Shown here piece after piece: positions 34,395-43,189 of a DNA stretch of 64,000 bases. Both the position numbers and the translations under genes were made by a program. Position 1 is the stretch's first letter. Every line of letters starts with the position of its first letter. The stretch lies in NCBI GenBank assembly GCA_947441615.1, contig CANEUH010000006.1, forward strand, positions 1 through 64,000, in the 5' to 3' direction. The notes beneath the pieces were generated by a model. The model saw nothing but the letters and a program-made list of their open reading frames with translations. It made no database searches and was not told the DNA's origin. The DNA comes from Bacteriovoracaceae bacterium (GTDB lineage: Bacteria; Bdellovibrionota; Bacteriovoracia; Bacteriovoracales; Bacteriovoracaceae).

Positions 34395-35213
34395 ATGCGC
34401 GAATACACTAATGAAGATTTAAAGTTATTCGAAGAAATCAAAAACGGTAAAACGTTTGATGCGAATTCTGAAATGCCAGAAATCTACAGAAAGAATCTTT
34501 TGAATCTTTTGTGGATGCAAGCTGACTCTGAGTATGCTGGTGGACTTGGCTATATGCCTTGGATTGCGAAAGCACCAAACGCTCATGAGAGAGTTTTAGT
34601 TGCTCAAATCGTTAAAGATGAAATGAGACATGCTCATGTGATTTATAAAATCTTAGATGATCTAGGAGAAAAAACTCACGACCATATGCTGGCCCATGAA
34701 TTTGACTGGAGACTACCGGACGATCTGGCCAACATTGGATTTTCACGCGCTAAGAAAGATAAAAGAGTTAATATTTTCTATTATCAAATCACTCACTGGG
34801 AAGATTTTTGTCTGTTCAACTTTTTAATGGATAGAGCTGCTGGTCATGTTTTAGAAGACACTTTAAATTCCTCCTTTATTCCTTGGAAAAATGCGATTGG
34901 AACAATCTGCAAGGAAGAGCATATGCACCTTGCTCACGGCGATAAAACAGTGAAAGAGATGGCGAAGAATCCTGAAAAACGTGCTTTCCTACAAGATCGC
35001 CTTAATATTTGGTGGCCAAGAGTGATGAACACTTTTGGTAAATCAACGGGTAGTGGGAATGACATTTACCAAAAGCTAGGTCTCAAAAACAGATCTAATG
35101 CCGAGGTTCGTGCTGCATTTGTTAAAGAGATTAATGACAAGTGTGCAGAATGGGGTCTTAAAGTTCCAGACTACGTTGAATCAGCTCAGCCTACAGAAAA
35201 CGCTTATCATTAA
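34395..35213 (+). CDS. PaaA-like di-iron oxygenase subunit
   Basis: 272 residues, similar to the catalytic subunit of phenylacetyl-CoA 1,2-epoxidase over almost its whole length. All expected di-iron ligands are visible: Glu46 (DSEYAGG), Glu76 and His79 (KDEMRHAH), Asp146 (LMDRAAG), Glu175 and His178 (CKEEHMH). The later block NAEVRAAFVKEI then GLKVPD also matches PaaA (NDELRQRFV...GMTVPDPD). E. coli PaaA is 309 residues, so the C-terminal tail is shorter. No PaaB, PaaC or PaaE is in the window; PaaA normally needs PaaC and a reductase. Partners may be elsewhere, or it may act differently. Confidence 0.82.
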   Translation: MREYTNEDLKLFEEIKNGKTFDANSEMPEIYRKNLLNLLWMQADSEYAGGLGYMPWIAKAPNAHERVLVAQIVKDEMRHAHVIYKILDDLGEKTHDHMLAHEFDWRLPDDLANIGFSRAKKDKRVNIFYYQITHWEDFCLFNFLMDRAAGHVLEDTLNSSFIPWKNAIGTICKEEHMHLAHGDKTVKEMAKNPEKRAFLQDRLNIWWPRVMNTFGKSTGSGNDIYQKLGLKNRSNAEVRAAFVKEINDKCAEWGLKVPDYVESAQPTENAYH

Positions 35214-35215
35214 AC

Positions 35216-36079
35216 ATGGATATAAAAAAAGTTGTTGTTATTGGTGCCGGAACGATGGGTTCCGGCATAGCCCAGTGGTTTACGCAACAAATGTGTTCAG
35301 TGGAGCTTGTTGATAACTCACAAGAGCAACTTCTAAAGTCATTACAATCGATTCATTTATCTTGGGATAAACTTCTAGAGAAAAACAAGCTTTCACTTGA
35401 AAAGATCACAGAAATGAAGCGATCACTTTTCATAAAAAGTTTAGATGAAGTGTCAAAAGACGCTGACCTTGTGATTGAAGCCATTATTGAAAATCTGGAT
35501 GTAAAAAAAGATCTTTTCAAAAAACTTGATAATCACTTTTCCTCTCAAACGATTCTATCTAGTAATACCTCGAGTTTTCCTATTGAATTAATGGCCACAG
35601 CCGTTTCGTCTGAAAGGAAAAAGCGTTTCGTTGGACTTCATTTTTTTAATCCAGCAACCATCATGAAACTTGTTGAAGTCATTAAGGCCAAAGACTCTGA
35701 CGAGAGGTTATGCCAAGACCTTTATCAGTGGTTTGAGTCAAATGATAAGAAGCCTGCACTTTGTAAGGATTCCCCAGGATTTATTGTAAACCGTGTAGCT
35801 AGAAACTTTTACGGCGAGCCACTCCGAATCGTGGATAGTGACGATGAATTTAAAATGAAAGAAATTGATCATATCTTAAGGGAAGTTGGTGGATTTAAAA
35901 TGGGTCCCTTCGAACTTATGGACCTCATTGGTATCGATGTTAATTACTCTGTCACTTGTTCTGTCTGGGAGGCCTATAAAAGAGAGCCTCGATTTGCTCC
36001 TCATGCCCTTCAAAAGCAAATGGTAGAAGAAAAGAGATTTGGAAGAAAAGTGAAACGTGGGTTTTATAAATATGACTAA
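35216..36079 (+). CDS. 3-hydroxyacyl-CoA dehydrogenase, PaaH-like N-terminal part
   Basis: 287 residues: NAD-binding Rossmann domain (VVVIGAGTMGSGIAQ, residues 6-20), then SSNTSSFPI and HFFNPATIMKLVEV, and a first C-terminal 3HCDH domain (GGFKMGPFELMDLIGIDVNY). This is the size of 3-hydroxybutyryl-CoA dehydrogenase. PaaH (475 residues) has two C-terminal domains; the second here is in the next ORF, which overlaps the end by eight bases. Oxidises 3-hydroxyacyl-CoA (3-hydroxyadipyl-CoA in the Paa pathway). Starts two bases after the paaA-like stop region. Confidence 0.9.
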   Translation: MDIKKVVVIGAGTMGSGIAQWFTQQMCSVELVDNSQEQLLKSLQSIHLSWDKLLEKNKLSLEKITEMKRSLFIKSLDEVSKDADLVIEAIIENLDVKKDLFKKLDNHFSSQTILSSNTSSFPIELMATAVSSERKKRFVGLHFFNPATIMKLVEVIKAKDSDERLCQDLYQWFESNDKKPALCKDSPGFIVNRVARNFYGEPLRIVDSDDEFKMKEIDHILREVGGFKMGPFELMDLIGIDVNYSVTCSVWEAYKREPRFAPHALQKQMVEEKRFGRKVKRGFYKYD

Positions 36080-36596
36080 TATTTCTTTTGATAACATTCT
36101 TATAAATTTCGGCTTCGGAACAAAAGAAGAGAAGAAAAAAATTCTATCAGAGAACTCTGAGAAAAAAATTTTCATGGATCTCACTTGCTATGATCCTTCA
36201 GCGTTTTATTCTGAATTCCCACAGCTAAAAGGCACTTTCGCGGCGCTCTTTTGTGATGAACTTAAAAAAATTGAGATTCATTTTAAAGAAAGAGATCAAG
36301 CTGTTATCAATAAACTTGTCGAACTAGGCTTTACTCCAATTGAAATAAGTATCATCTCTTGCGGATTTGTTTTTCCGCGCACGATCGTTCAAATAATTAA
36401 CGAAGCCTATTTCGCTCTTGATGAAGGAGTCGCCAAGAAGGAAGACATTAACAGGGCGATGAAATTTGGTGTTAATTATCCAAAAGGCCCATTTGAATGG
36501 AGTGAGGGTAAAGAAATTTATGTTTTAACTTTACTTGAAGAACTTTTTCACAAAACTCAGGACAAACGATACATCCCTTCAAAGCTTTTAAAATAA
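36072..36596 (+). CDS. Separate second 3HCDH domain, PaaH-like C-terminal part
   Basis: About 174 residues from ATG 36072. The C-terminal half has the 3HCDH pattern: IISCGFVFPRTIVQIINEAYFALDEGVAKKEDINRAMKFG in sense, ending with NYPKGPFEW. The first 70 residues are a loose linker domain. Its ATG overlaps the stop of the previous gene (ATGACTAA), which would give coupled translation. In E. coli PaaH this domain is part of the same chain, so here PaaH is split. Possible alternatives are a natural domain split or a frameshift in the sequence; the tidy overlap favours a split. Confidence 0.78.
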   Translation: MTNISFDNILINFGFGTKEEKKKILSENSEKKIFMDLTCYDPSAFYSEFPQLKGTFAALFCDELKKIEIHFKERDQAVINKLVELGFTPIEISIISCGFVFPRTIVQIINEAYFALDEGVAKKEDINRAMKFGVNYPKGPFEWSEGKEIYVLTLLEELFHKTQDKRYIPSKLLK

Positions 36597-36616
36597 AAAA
36601 GGCTCCCGTAGGAGCC
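36595..36616. terminator. Bidirectional terminator after paaH-like gene and M36 peptidase gene
   Basis: GGCTCC / GGAGCC stem with a CGTA loop. On the minus strand six T follow, making it the terminator of the peptidase gene; on the plus strand the tail (ATCTTTATA) is weaker but usable. Confidence 0.8.
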
Positions 36617-36620
36617 ATCT

Positions 36621-38903
36621 TTATATTGAGCACTCTGCTTTATTTAATTTCAAATAGAATCTTTTTTTAGCAATTGGTTTTTCAGATCCTTGATTCCAGA
36701 TCTGGACATATGCATAGTCTTTACAAGAACCATCGGGCTGGTTGATCGTTTCGCAATTCATCGAGGCCCTTACTGGAACATTTAACATTTCTTCAGCTGA
36801 ATTAATGGTGTAAATTTCGGGATTCGAATCCTCACCCATCCACTTAATGGCACCCTGAAGAGCACCTTTTTTATATTCAACCTTAACCGTTGCAGGGAAT
36901 TTTATAAAGTTTGCATCACCAGAAGTTAATGAAACTTTTAAATCAAATGCTGCCACTCCATTCTCTCCACACGGAGTGAGGGGGTTCTCACGGCTTCCTG
37001 GAGAATTCGCCGTTAGTTCTGTACCATTAAATGTCACTTTCATTTCAGCTGGGTTAAATGATTTAGCAAAAGAAAAGTTACGAGATGCAAGTGCATCATT
37101 AATAAGCTGTCTAAACTTACCAGGGGCCCTTACAGAACTCCCTAGGGAATCAGCATAAATCATCATTTCAAACCAATTGGCCGCTGAAAGTGAAGGATGG
37201 TTCCGAGTGAGTCTCATGGCCTCAAGAGTTAAATCTGTAAATGCAGTTAGGCCAGATTTTCCCTCATAAGAAATAACAGTGAGAAGCATGTCATTCATCG
37301 CTCCTCCATATGATTCCCCTTCGTCATGGAACTCATTGGTTAGGTAAAATCCTGTTTCATTAATAATTCTGAAATTATTTTTACCAGGGAACGGTTTTCC
37401 ATCAGTTTGGTGCTCTAAAACTATAGAGGCTACAAAATCCGCCATACCTTCTGAAAGACCACCATATCCTCCACCAGTTGAAAATGCGAGGTGAGGCCCC
37501 ATAAGGCGATCCATAATACCATGTCCGAGTTCATGCCAAATGGTTGCGTTGTCTCGAGCTAGATTTGGCTGATCAGACGTGTAGGTCGTAAAATTAATTG
37601 TGTTATCAGTGTAATAGGCGTTGTTTTGCATTCCAATATCTGGATCGAATAAAAATGCATGAAATGGTTTCTCTGAGAGCTCTTTATCCGTAAAGCCCAT
37701 CTCGGCCAGGGACTCCATGAGAACAGTGACTGCGTAGTAAACCTGTGCTTCATCAACACCAGAATTGATATAAGAGGTGGCATCGTTTTCAGGATGACGG
37801 AAAGGAATTCGCGCTAATAAATCAGTTTGAGAAGTAATAGGTTTACCTGCAAATCCAACAACAGGTGCTGCCACATAAGCACCATCCACAAGATTCCAAG
37901 AGAGCATGTTATGAGTTGTTGGGTTCAATTCAAATTCAACATCTTTAAAGGCTTCTTTAATACTTGGGTGAAGATTTATTGTGGCAAATTTACCTTGAAG
38001 AAGAAGTCCATTTTCATATGAGTTCGCTTTTTTTGGAAGCTTAGAAGTAAGTGCTTCGACTGCTTTTCTAATTGAAGCCTCTGACCATAAATCGTTCATC
38101 TGTCCAAGAGATGTTTCCGCAAGAAGTGGGCTATACCTTGATTCCGGATATTTTGTGTTTGAGAGTGTTTCAAGTGGGTCTTGTCCAGCATCCGGAATAT
38201 TCGTATAAACATATTTTAACTCTTTTATTTCGTATGGGAGAAGCTCTCCAGTCCCTTCAACTTCTTCGTAGATTGGAAAGATATTGGCCTTCAAAGAAAC
38301 CATCTCGGATTGAGGGAACTCGTTATATGAAGTACGAAGCACACGATTGGTTAAAAGAGAAATAACCACCGTATGAACTCCTCGACGAGCTCTCACTTCT
38401 ACAACTCTGACCAGATCTCCATTTTCCCATTGGTCCTTGGTTTTCATGCTAATGATTCTTGAATCAGTCGCATGGGAAGAAACCTCTTTGCCGGTCATTT
38501 CAAAAATGGCTTTTGTGAGCTGTTTAGATGCTAGTGCATTGAGATTGAATTTAGCTTTAGAAAATTTAGCCTGAAGAATCGTCTTCTGATTTTGGGCCTT
38601 CTCGTCGAGATGCATTTCTGCCAGAATAAGTTCATTATTATTTAGATTTCTCCAAATTCTCACGGCTGTTTTTGCCACAGGTATCATGGAATTTGTCTGA
38701 ACATACATTTGGAATTTACTGGTCGCAAGTTCTCTATCTTCAATTAATAAAAAATCCGACTTTTTAAAATCGACACCAGTTTCCCCCGAAGCTTTTGAGA
38801 GCAAGGAATCTAGATCTGGGGCCATTTCACCTTTAATCACCCTTGACTCGTAGGCATGAGCATAAGTGGTGAGAAGAGTTGCAAGAAGAAGCGCCTTTTT
38901 CAT
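36621..38903 (-). CDS. Secreted zinc metallopeptidase, M36 (fungalysin)-like
   Basis: 760 residues, signal peptide MKKALLLATLLTTYAHA. A propeptide-like region (to about 240) precedes the catalytic domain. Zinc motif HELGH is at 457-461, and the third ligand Glu485 in GGLSEGMADF, spacing and wording like M36 (GMGEGWSDF). A C-terminal beta-rich domain with Cys residues follows (about 600-760). Likely a secreted protease for prey or environmental protein. Encoded on the opposite strand between the paa-like operon and the thiolase gene. M4 thermolysin-type is the alternative. Confidence 0.85.
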   Translation of the reverse strand: MKKALLLATLLTTYAHAYESRVIKGEMAPDLDSLLSKASGETGVDFKKSDFLLIEDRELATSKFQMYVQTNSMIPVAKTAVRIWRNLNNNELILAEMHLDEKAQNQKTILQAKFSKAKFNLNALASKQLTKAIFEMTGKEVSSHATDSRIISMKTKDQWENGDLVRVVEVRARRGVHTVVISLLTNRVLRTSYNEFPQSEMVSLKANIFPIYEEVEGTGELLPYEIKELKYVYTNIPDAGQDPLETLSNTKYPESRYSPLLAETSLGQMNDLWSEASIRKAVEALTSKLPKKANSYENGLLLQGKFATINLHPSIKEAFKDVEFELNPTTHNMLSWNLVDGAYVAAPVVGFAGKPITSQTDLLARIPFRHPENDATSYINSGVDEAQVYYAVTVLMESLAEMGFTDKELSEKPFHAFLFDPDIGMQNNAYYTDNTINFTTYTSDQPNLARDNATIWHELGHGIMDRLMGPHLAFSTGGGYGGLSEGMADFVASIVLEHQTDGKPFPGKNNFRIINETGFYLTNEFHDEGESYGGAMNDMLLTVISYEGKSGLTAFTDLTLEAMRLTRNHPSLSAANWFEMMIYADSLGSSVRAPGKFRQLINDALASRNFSFAKSFNPAEMKVTFNGTELTANSPGSRENPLTPCGENGVAAFDLKVSLTSGDANFIKFPATVKVEYKKGALQGAIKWMGEDSNPEIYTINSAEEMLNVPVRASMNCETINQPDGSCKDYAYVQIWNQGSEKPIAKKRFYLKLNKAECSI

Positions 38904-39114
38904 AAGTCTGTCCTTATCAATTATGGAATAAGTGTTTTTATGCTAAATTTCCATAGGAGCCAAGCGCAAATTTCATTACAGGGAGTTAGGAATGACTTCA
39001 TGTTAGGATTTTGGCACCAAAATCAATCTTACACATGGCAAAAGCTCCTCTTTATTTTCTCATTTCAGGCTTTTATTGTTACCATAGGGCAGTTAAAAAT
39101 AAGGATTATTCACT

Positions 39115-40311
39115 ATGAAAAGCACCTATATCGTCCATGCGAAAAGAACTCCTGTTGGCTCTTTTGGTGGAGTATTCTCTTCAATCAGGATTGATGACCT
39201 TTTGGCGGAGCTCTTTAAAGACTACGCCCAATCGGCCAAACATGATCTAGCTGAAATAAGTGATACCATTATTGGATGTGCTAACCAGGCCGGAGAGGAC
39301 AACAGAAACCTTGCGAGGATGGGACTACTTCTGGCCAATTACCCTTTTGAATTGACTGGTACAACAATTAATCGACTCTGTGGCTCATCCCTTGATGCTG
39401 TGATGGATGCTCACGCCAGAATTTCTGCTGGCTTTGGTGACTGCTTTATTGCGGGCGGTGGAGAAAGCATGTCTCGTGCTCCCTATGTCTTATCAAAATC
39501 AAACTCTCCTTTCGATAGAACTCAAAAAATGTGGGACACCTCGATTGGATGGAGATTTGAGAATTCAAAGATGGCCCAAATATTTCCACTTCTAGGCATG
39601 GGCGAAACGGCGGAAGAAGTCCAAAAGCTTCATGGGATTTCAAGAGAAGACCAAGATCTCTTTGCTTTAAACTCACATCAAAAAGCAGTGGCGGCACAGA
39701 AAGATGGAAGATTTAGTGAAGAAATAGTCTCAATCACAGTTGAAAACAAAAAAGGTCAGATCATTGTACAAAGTGATGAAGGACCTCGCGCTGACACTTC
39801 TCTAGAAAAATTAGCAAAATTAAAACCAGCTTTTCGTAAAGAAGGCACTGTCACAGCTGGGAATAGTTCATCCATCAATGATGGAGCGAGTATGGTGGTT
39901 ATTTGTTCTGAAGATTTTTTAAAAAGACATAACCTCACCCCTATCGTCAGAATTACGGGTGGAGCAGTTCATGGTCTGCACCCAAATGTCATGGGACTTG
40001 GTCCCGTGGGAGCAGTAAAAAAGCTGTGTGAAAAATTTCATTATAAAGTTTCTGATTTTGACATTATTGAATTAAATGAGGCTTTTGCTGCTCAAGCCTT
40101 GGGATGCATGAAAGAACTTAATCTAGAGCCTTCTAAAATAAACAGGAATGGTGGATCTATCGCAATAGGGCATCCATTAGGTGCATCTGGAACAAGAATT
40201 TTAACAACTTTGATTCACCAAATGAAAAAAGATCCTAGTCTTAAAAAGGGACTCGCAACAATGTGCATAGGAGTTGGGCAAGGAATTGCCTTATCGGTGG
40301 AAAGATGTTGA
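39115..40311 (+). CDS. Acetyl-CoA acetyltransferase / beta-ketothiolase
   Basis: 398 residues, a thiolase with all catalytic residues: Cys89 (NRLCGSSLD), His353 (GHPLGASG) and Cys384 (MCIGVGQG). Thiolytic cleavage of 3-ketoacyl-CoA; in context a PaaJ-like step (3-oxoadipyl-CoA) is plausible, but an ordinary acetoacetyl-CoA thiolase cannot be excluded. AAGGA precedes the ATG by about 10 bases. Its stop overlaps the next small gene by seven bases. Confidence 0.93.
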   Translation: MKSTYIVHAKRTPVGSFGGVFSSIRIDDLLAELFKDYAQSAKHDLAEISDTIIGCANQAGEDNRNLARMGLLLANYPFELTGTTINRLCGSSLDAVMDAHARISAGFGDCFIAGGGESMSRAPYVLSKSNSPFDRTQKMWDTSIGWRFENSKMAQIFPLLGMGETAEEVQKLHGISREDQDLFALNSHQKAVAAQKDGRFSEEIVSITVENKKGQIIVQSDEGPRADTSLEKLAKLKPAFRKEGTVTAGNSSSINDGASMVVICSEDFLKRHNLTPIVRITGGAVHGLHPNVMGLGPVGAVKKLCEKFHYKVSDFDIIELNEAFAAQALGCMKELNLEPSKINRNGGSIAIGHPLGASGTRILTTLIHQMKKDPSLKKGLATMCIGVGQGIALSVERC

Positions 40312-40667
40312 AAAAAGCTTCTACGATCTTTTTTTTATTCTTCTCTCTCAATGCGTTTTCTTGTTGGATTGCTGAAGGATCGTTTTCAACAGACGGAGAG
40401 GTATGGAAATTCAATCAGAAATTTGAACATAATAAAGAATACATCATTCCTGCCGGCGAATTTTCTCTACACTTGGTTCTTCTAGAAAAGAACAAAAAGC
40501 CCGCTACCCTAAAATTTGAGATCAAACAGAAAAAAGGCTTAAAACTTGAACTTGTAAGTAAGGGTGAAGAAGAGGATCTCGAATTAAATCAGTTGCGAGA
40601 TATTTTCGCTAAAGGTGAAGAGGGAAGGCCAAACTCAATTATTACAATTAAGCTTTCAAAAATTTAA
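40305..40667 (+). CDS. Small secreted protein
   Basis: 120 residues from ATG 40305, with a signal peptide (MLKKASTIFFLFFSLNAFS, then Cys-Trp). The mature part is predicted beta-rich and charged (FEIKQKKGLKLELVSKGEEE). No known domain recognised. The ATG lies within the end of the thiolase gene (ATGTTGA overlap) and a GGTGGAA site precedes it, so the start at 40263 is rejected. It lies between thiolase and aldehyde dehydrogenase genes and is likely co-transcribed. Confidence 0.7.
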   Translation: MLKKASTIFFLFFSLNAFSCWIAEGSFSTDGEVWKFNQKFEHNKEYIIPAGEFSLHLVLLEKNKKPATLKFEIKQKKGLKLELVSKGEEEDLELNQLRDIFAKGEEGRPNSIITIKLSKI

Positions 40668-40676
40668 GGAGCTTTC

Positions 40677-42161
40677 ATGAAAGAAATAAAGTTATTCATC
40701 AACGGCACATTTAAAACTTCTGAAAAGAGTTTTATCACTGAGAATCCAGCAAATGGTGAGGCGGTTGCAAAAGTGTATATCCCTTCAGAAAAAGATATTG
40801 ATGAAGCTGTCGATGCAGCGGAGGCAGCTTATCACTCGACTGAATGGCGTTCCATGGACCAAATGAGAAGGGCCGAAATACTTGAGGCCATCTCTGAAAA
40901 AATGAAAGAGCGAAGAAATGAATTAACGGAACTAGAGATTGCTGATTCAGGCTCATGTGTGAGGAAGGCCAAAGCCGATGTTCATAATGCAGCCTCGTAC
41001 TTTAAAGTCCTTGCAGGCCAACTAAGAAAATTTCAATTTGAAGTTAAAGATGAGTCAGCTTCTCGTGCAGGTTTTTCTCATAACTATAGAATTTATGAGC
41101 CAGTTGGTGTTTGTGCACAGATTATTCCTTGGAACTTCCCTCTTGTTATGGCCGCTTGGAAGATTGGTCCCGTTATTGCCTCTGGTTGTACGACTGTTCT
41201 TAAATCTGCTCTAGAAACTCCTGTGACAGCTTCCATTTTAGCCGAAATATTAAATGAAGTTGGTCTTCCAAAAGGTGTGGTGAATATTATTACTGGTGGA
41301 GCAAAGGAAGGTGAATATCTTCTACAAAATAAGAAAGTAAGAAAAGTTGCTTTCACTGGCTCAACTTCTGTTGGAAAGAAGATCATGCAATCAGCAGGTC
41401 AGAATCTTCAAAAATTATCTCTGGAGCTGGGTGGAAAATCGGCCAACATTGTTCTCGGTGATGCTGATTTATCCATTGCTGTTGATGGTGCACTTTATGC
41501 TTTTCTTTATCACTCAGGTCAGGCCTGTGATTCAGGGACTAGACTTTTTGTAGATGAAAAAATTTACCCAGCTTTTAAAGATGCTCTCATTAAGCGAATT
41601 CATGATGTAAAAGTTGGCATCCCAACTGATCCAGGAACTGGATATGGCCCGGTTGTTAATAAAAAGCAGTTTGATACCATCATGAACTATATCGAAATCA
41701 GTAAAAAAGAGGGAGCGAAACTTCTTTTTGGTGGAGAACGAGCTGTAGGTGGGGAACTTGATAAAGGTTACTACATTAAACCAACTCTTTTTGAAGTAAC
41801 TCCAGAGAATACTATCTTTAATGAAGAAATTTTTGGGCCGGTTCTTGGCATCACTCCCTTTAGCTCCGAGGAGCAAGTCGTAAAACTTGCTAACAAATCA
41901 GTCTATGGTCTTGCTGGGGCGGTTTGGTCAAAAAATCCTGATCATGCAAAAAAAATTGCCAGACAACTTGAAACTGGAACTGTTTGGATTAATGAGTACC
42001 ACTTATTAAATCCAGGAATGCCATTTGGTGGATACAAGCAATCTGGACTAGGTCGCGAGATGGGTGAAGAAGGACTCAAGGCTTATTTAGAAGTTAAACA
42101 TCTTTGGGTTTCAGACTGTGATGAAAGAGCAAAAAAACCTTGGTTCGACGCTATTTTTTAA
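40677..42161 (+). CDS. NAD(P)-dependent aldehyde dehydrogenase
   Basis: 494 residues, classical ALDH. Catalytic Cys284 in SGQACDSGTR and general-base Glu250 in LELGGKSANIV; cofactor block PWNFPLVMAAWK and FTGSTSVGK are normal. Phenylacetaldehyde dehydrogenases such as FeaB have this size, which would fit aromatic breakdown here; betaine-aldehyde or other aldehydes are equally possible from sequence. AAGGAG before the ATG. It ends at a good hairpin shared with the flagellin gene. Confidence 0.93.
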   Translation: MKEIKLFINGTFKTSEKSFITENPANGEAVAKVYIPSEKDIDEAVDAAEAAYHSTEWRSMDQMRRAEILEAISEKMKERRNELTELEIADSGSCVRKAKADVHNAASYFKVLAGQLRKFQFEVKDESASRAGFSHNYRIYEPVGVCAQIIPWNFPLVMAAWKIGPVIASGCTTVLKSALETPVTASILAEILNEVGLPKGVVNIITGGAKEGEYLLQNKKVRKVAFTGSTSVGKKIMQSAGQNLQKLSLELGGKSANIVLGDADLSIAVDGALYAFLYHSGQACDSGTRLFVDEKIYPAFKDALIKRIHDVKVGIPTDPGTGYGPVVNKKQFDTIMNYIEISKKEGAKLLFGGERAVGGELDKGYYIKPTLFEVTPENTIFNEEIFGPVLGITPFSSEEQVVKLANKSVYGLAGAVWSKNPDHAKKIARQLETGTVWINEYHLLNPGMPFGGYKQSGLGREMGEEGLKAYLEVKHLWVSDCDERAKKPWFDAIF

Positions 42162-42170
42162 TTAAAACAT

Positions 42171-42200
42171 AAATAAAAAGACCCACCTTTCGGTGGGTCT
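42171..42200. terminator. Bidirectional terminator, flagellin and aldehyde dehydrogenase genes
   Basis: AGACCCACC / GGTGGGTCT, perfect 9-bp stem with a TTTC loop. On the minus strand the tail is TTTTTATTT, making it the terminator of the flagellin gene. Serves both convergent genes. Confidence 0.85.
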
Positions 42201-42226
42201 GTAACTATCATGCAGGTTTGACAGTA

Positions 42227-43060
42227 TTAGCCGATCAATTTTAGTGCACCTTGAGAACTCATGTTTGCCTGAGCGAGTACTGAAGTACCAGCAGAAGCAA
42301 GGATATCGTTCTTCGCTTTCGTAGCAGTTGCTTCAGCGTAGTCAACATCACGGATACGAGAGTTAGCGGCAGACATATTTTCTGAACTCACTTGCAAGTT
42401 GTTCGATGTCGATACAAGTCTGTTCTGAATCGCACCTAGAAAAGAGCGGTATCCAGACACTTTCTCAATGGCCGCATCTACCGACTGAAGTGAATCTTGA
42501 GATCCAGACTTAGATGAAACATCAAGTTCAGAGATCCCTAGACCATCCATACGAGCATTTACTCTTTGAGCATCATAAACAATTCTATCTTGGAAAGAAT
42601 CATTGTTTACACCGATTTGGAAATCGTACTGGCCACCTTCTCCATTAAGAAGTTTTTTACCGTTAAACTCCGTCACTTGCGAAATACGCTCAAGTTCAAG
42701 TTTAAGGTTTTGGTATTCCATATTCGTCATTTCACGTTCTGGATCACCAACAGTATCAGAAGCTGTTTGTACTGCTAGTTCACGCATACGTGTTAGAATT
42801 GATGATACTTCATTCAAACCACCTTCAGCAGTTTGAACCATTGAGATACCGTCATTAGCGTTTCGGTCAGCTTGCTTTAATGAACGGATGTTAGCTTTTA
42901 ATTTTTCAGAGATCGCAAGTCCAGCAGCATCGTCCGCAGCTTTAGCGATACGAGAACCGCTTGATAGCTTTGATAGTGTGCTTTCTGCTTCTCTGTTGTT
43001 GACGCTCAGGGCACGTTGAGCTGCAATTGAAGAAACGTTTGTGTTAATACGAAAACCCAT
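42227..43060 (-). CDS. fliC: Flagellin
   Basis: 277 residues: conserved N-terminal D0/D1 (MGFRINTNVSSIAAQRAL, then LSSGSRIAKAADDAAGLAIS) and C-terminal D1/D0 (MSAANSRIRDVDYAEATATK, then VLAQANMSSQGALKLIG). The centre is short, about 60 residues, with no large D2/D3, so the filament surface is minimal, as in sheathed-flagellum flagellins of predatory bacteria. AAGGAGGA before the ATG. A sigma-28-type promoter is listed upstream. Only one flagellin gene is in the window. Confidence 0.96.
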   Translation of the reverse strand: MGFRINTNVSSIAAQRALSVNNREAESTLSKLSSGSRIAKAADDAAGLAISEKLKANIRSLKQADRNANDGISMVQTAEGGLNEVSSILTRMRELAVQTASDTVGDPEREMTNMEYQNLKLELERISQVTEFNGKKLLNGEGGQYDFQIGVNNDSFQDRIVYDAQRVNARMDGLGISELDVSSKSGSQDSLQSVDAAIEKVSGYRSFLGAIQNRLVSTSNNLQVSSENMSAANSRIRDVDYAEATATKAKNDILASAGTSVLAQANMSSQGALKLIG

Positions 43061-43189
43061 GAAATCCTCCTTGGTTTACCCTCATCCATTCCTTGATGAT
43101 CAGTTCTCAAACCTTGAGAGACTAGATAAGCTTCCGTGCTTAAGTGATTTTGTTAATTTTTGTCATCACTCTTGTGATAGACACCAATC

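Noticed and set aside
38856..39194. Plus-strand ORF spanning the intergenic region before the thiolase gene
   Set aside because: Overlaps two real genes, no ribosome site, unusual composition.
42566..42836. Plus-strand ORFs within the flagellin gene
   Set aside because: Antisense shadows of a strongly conserved gene.
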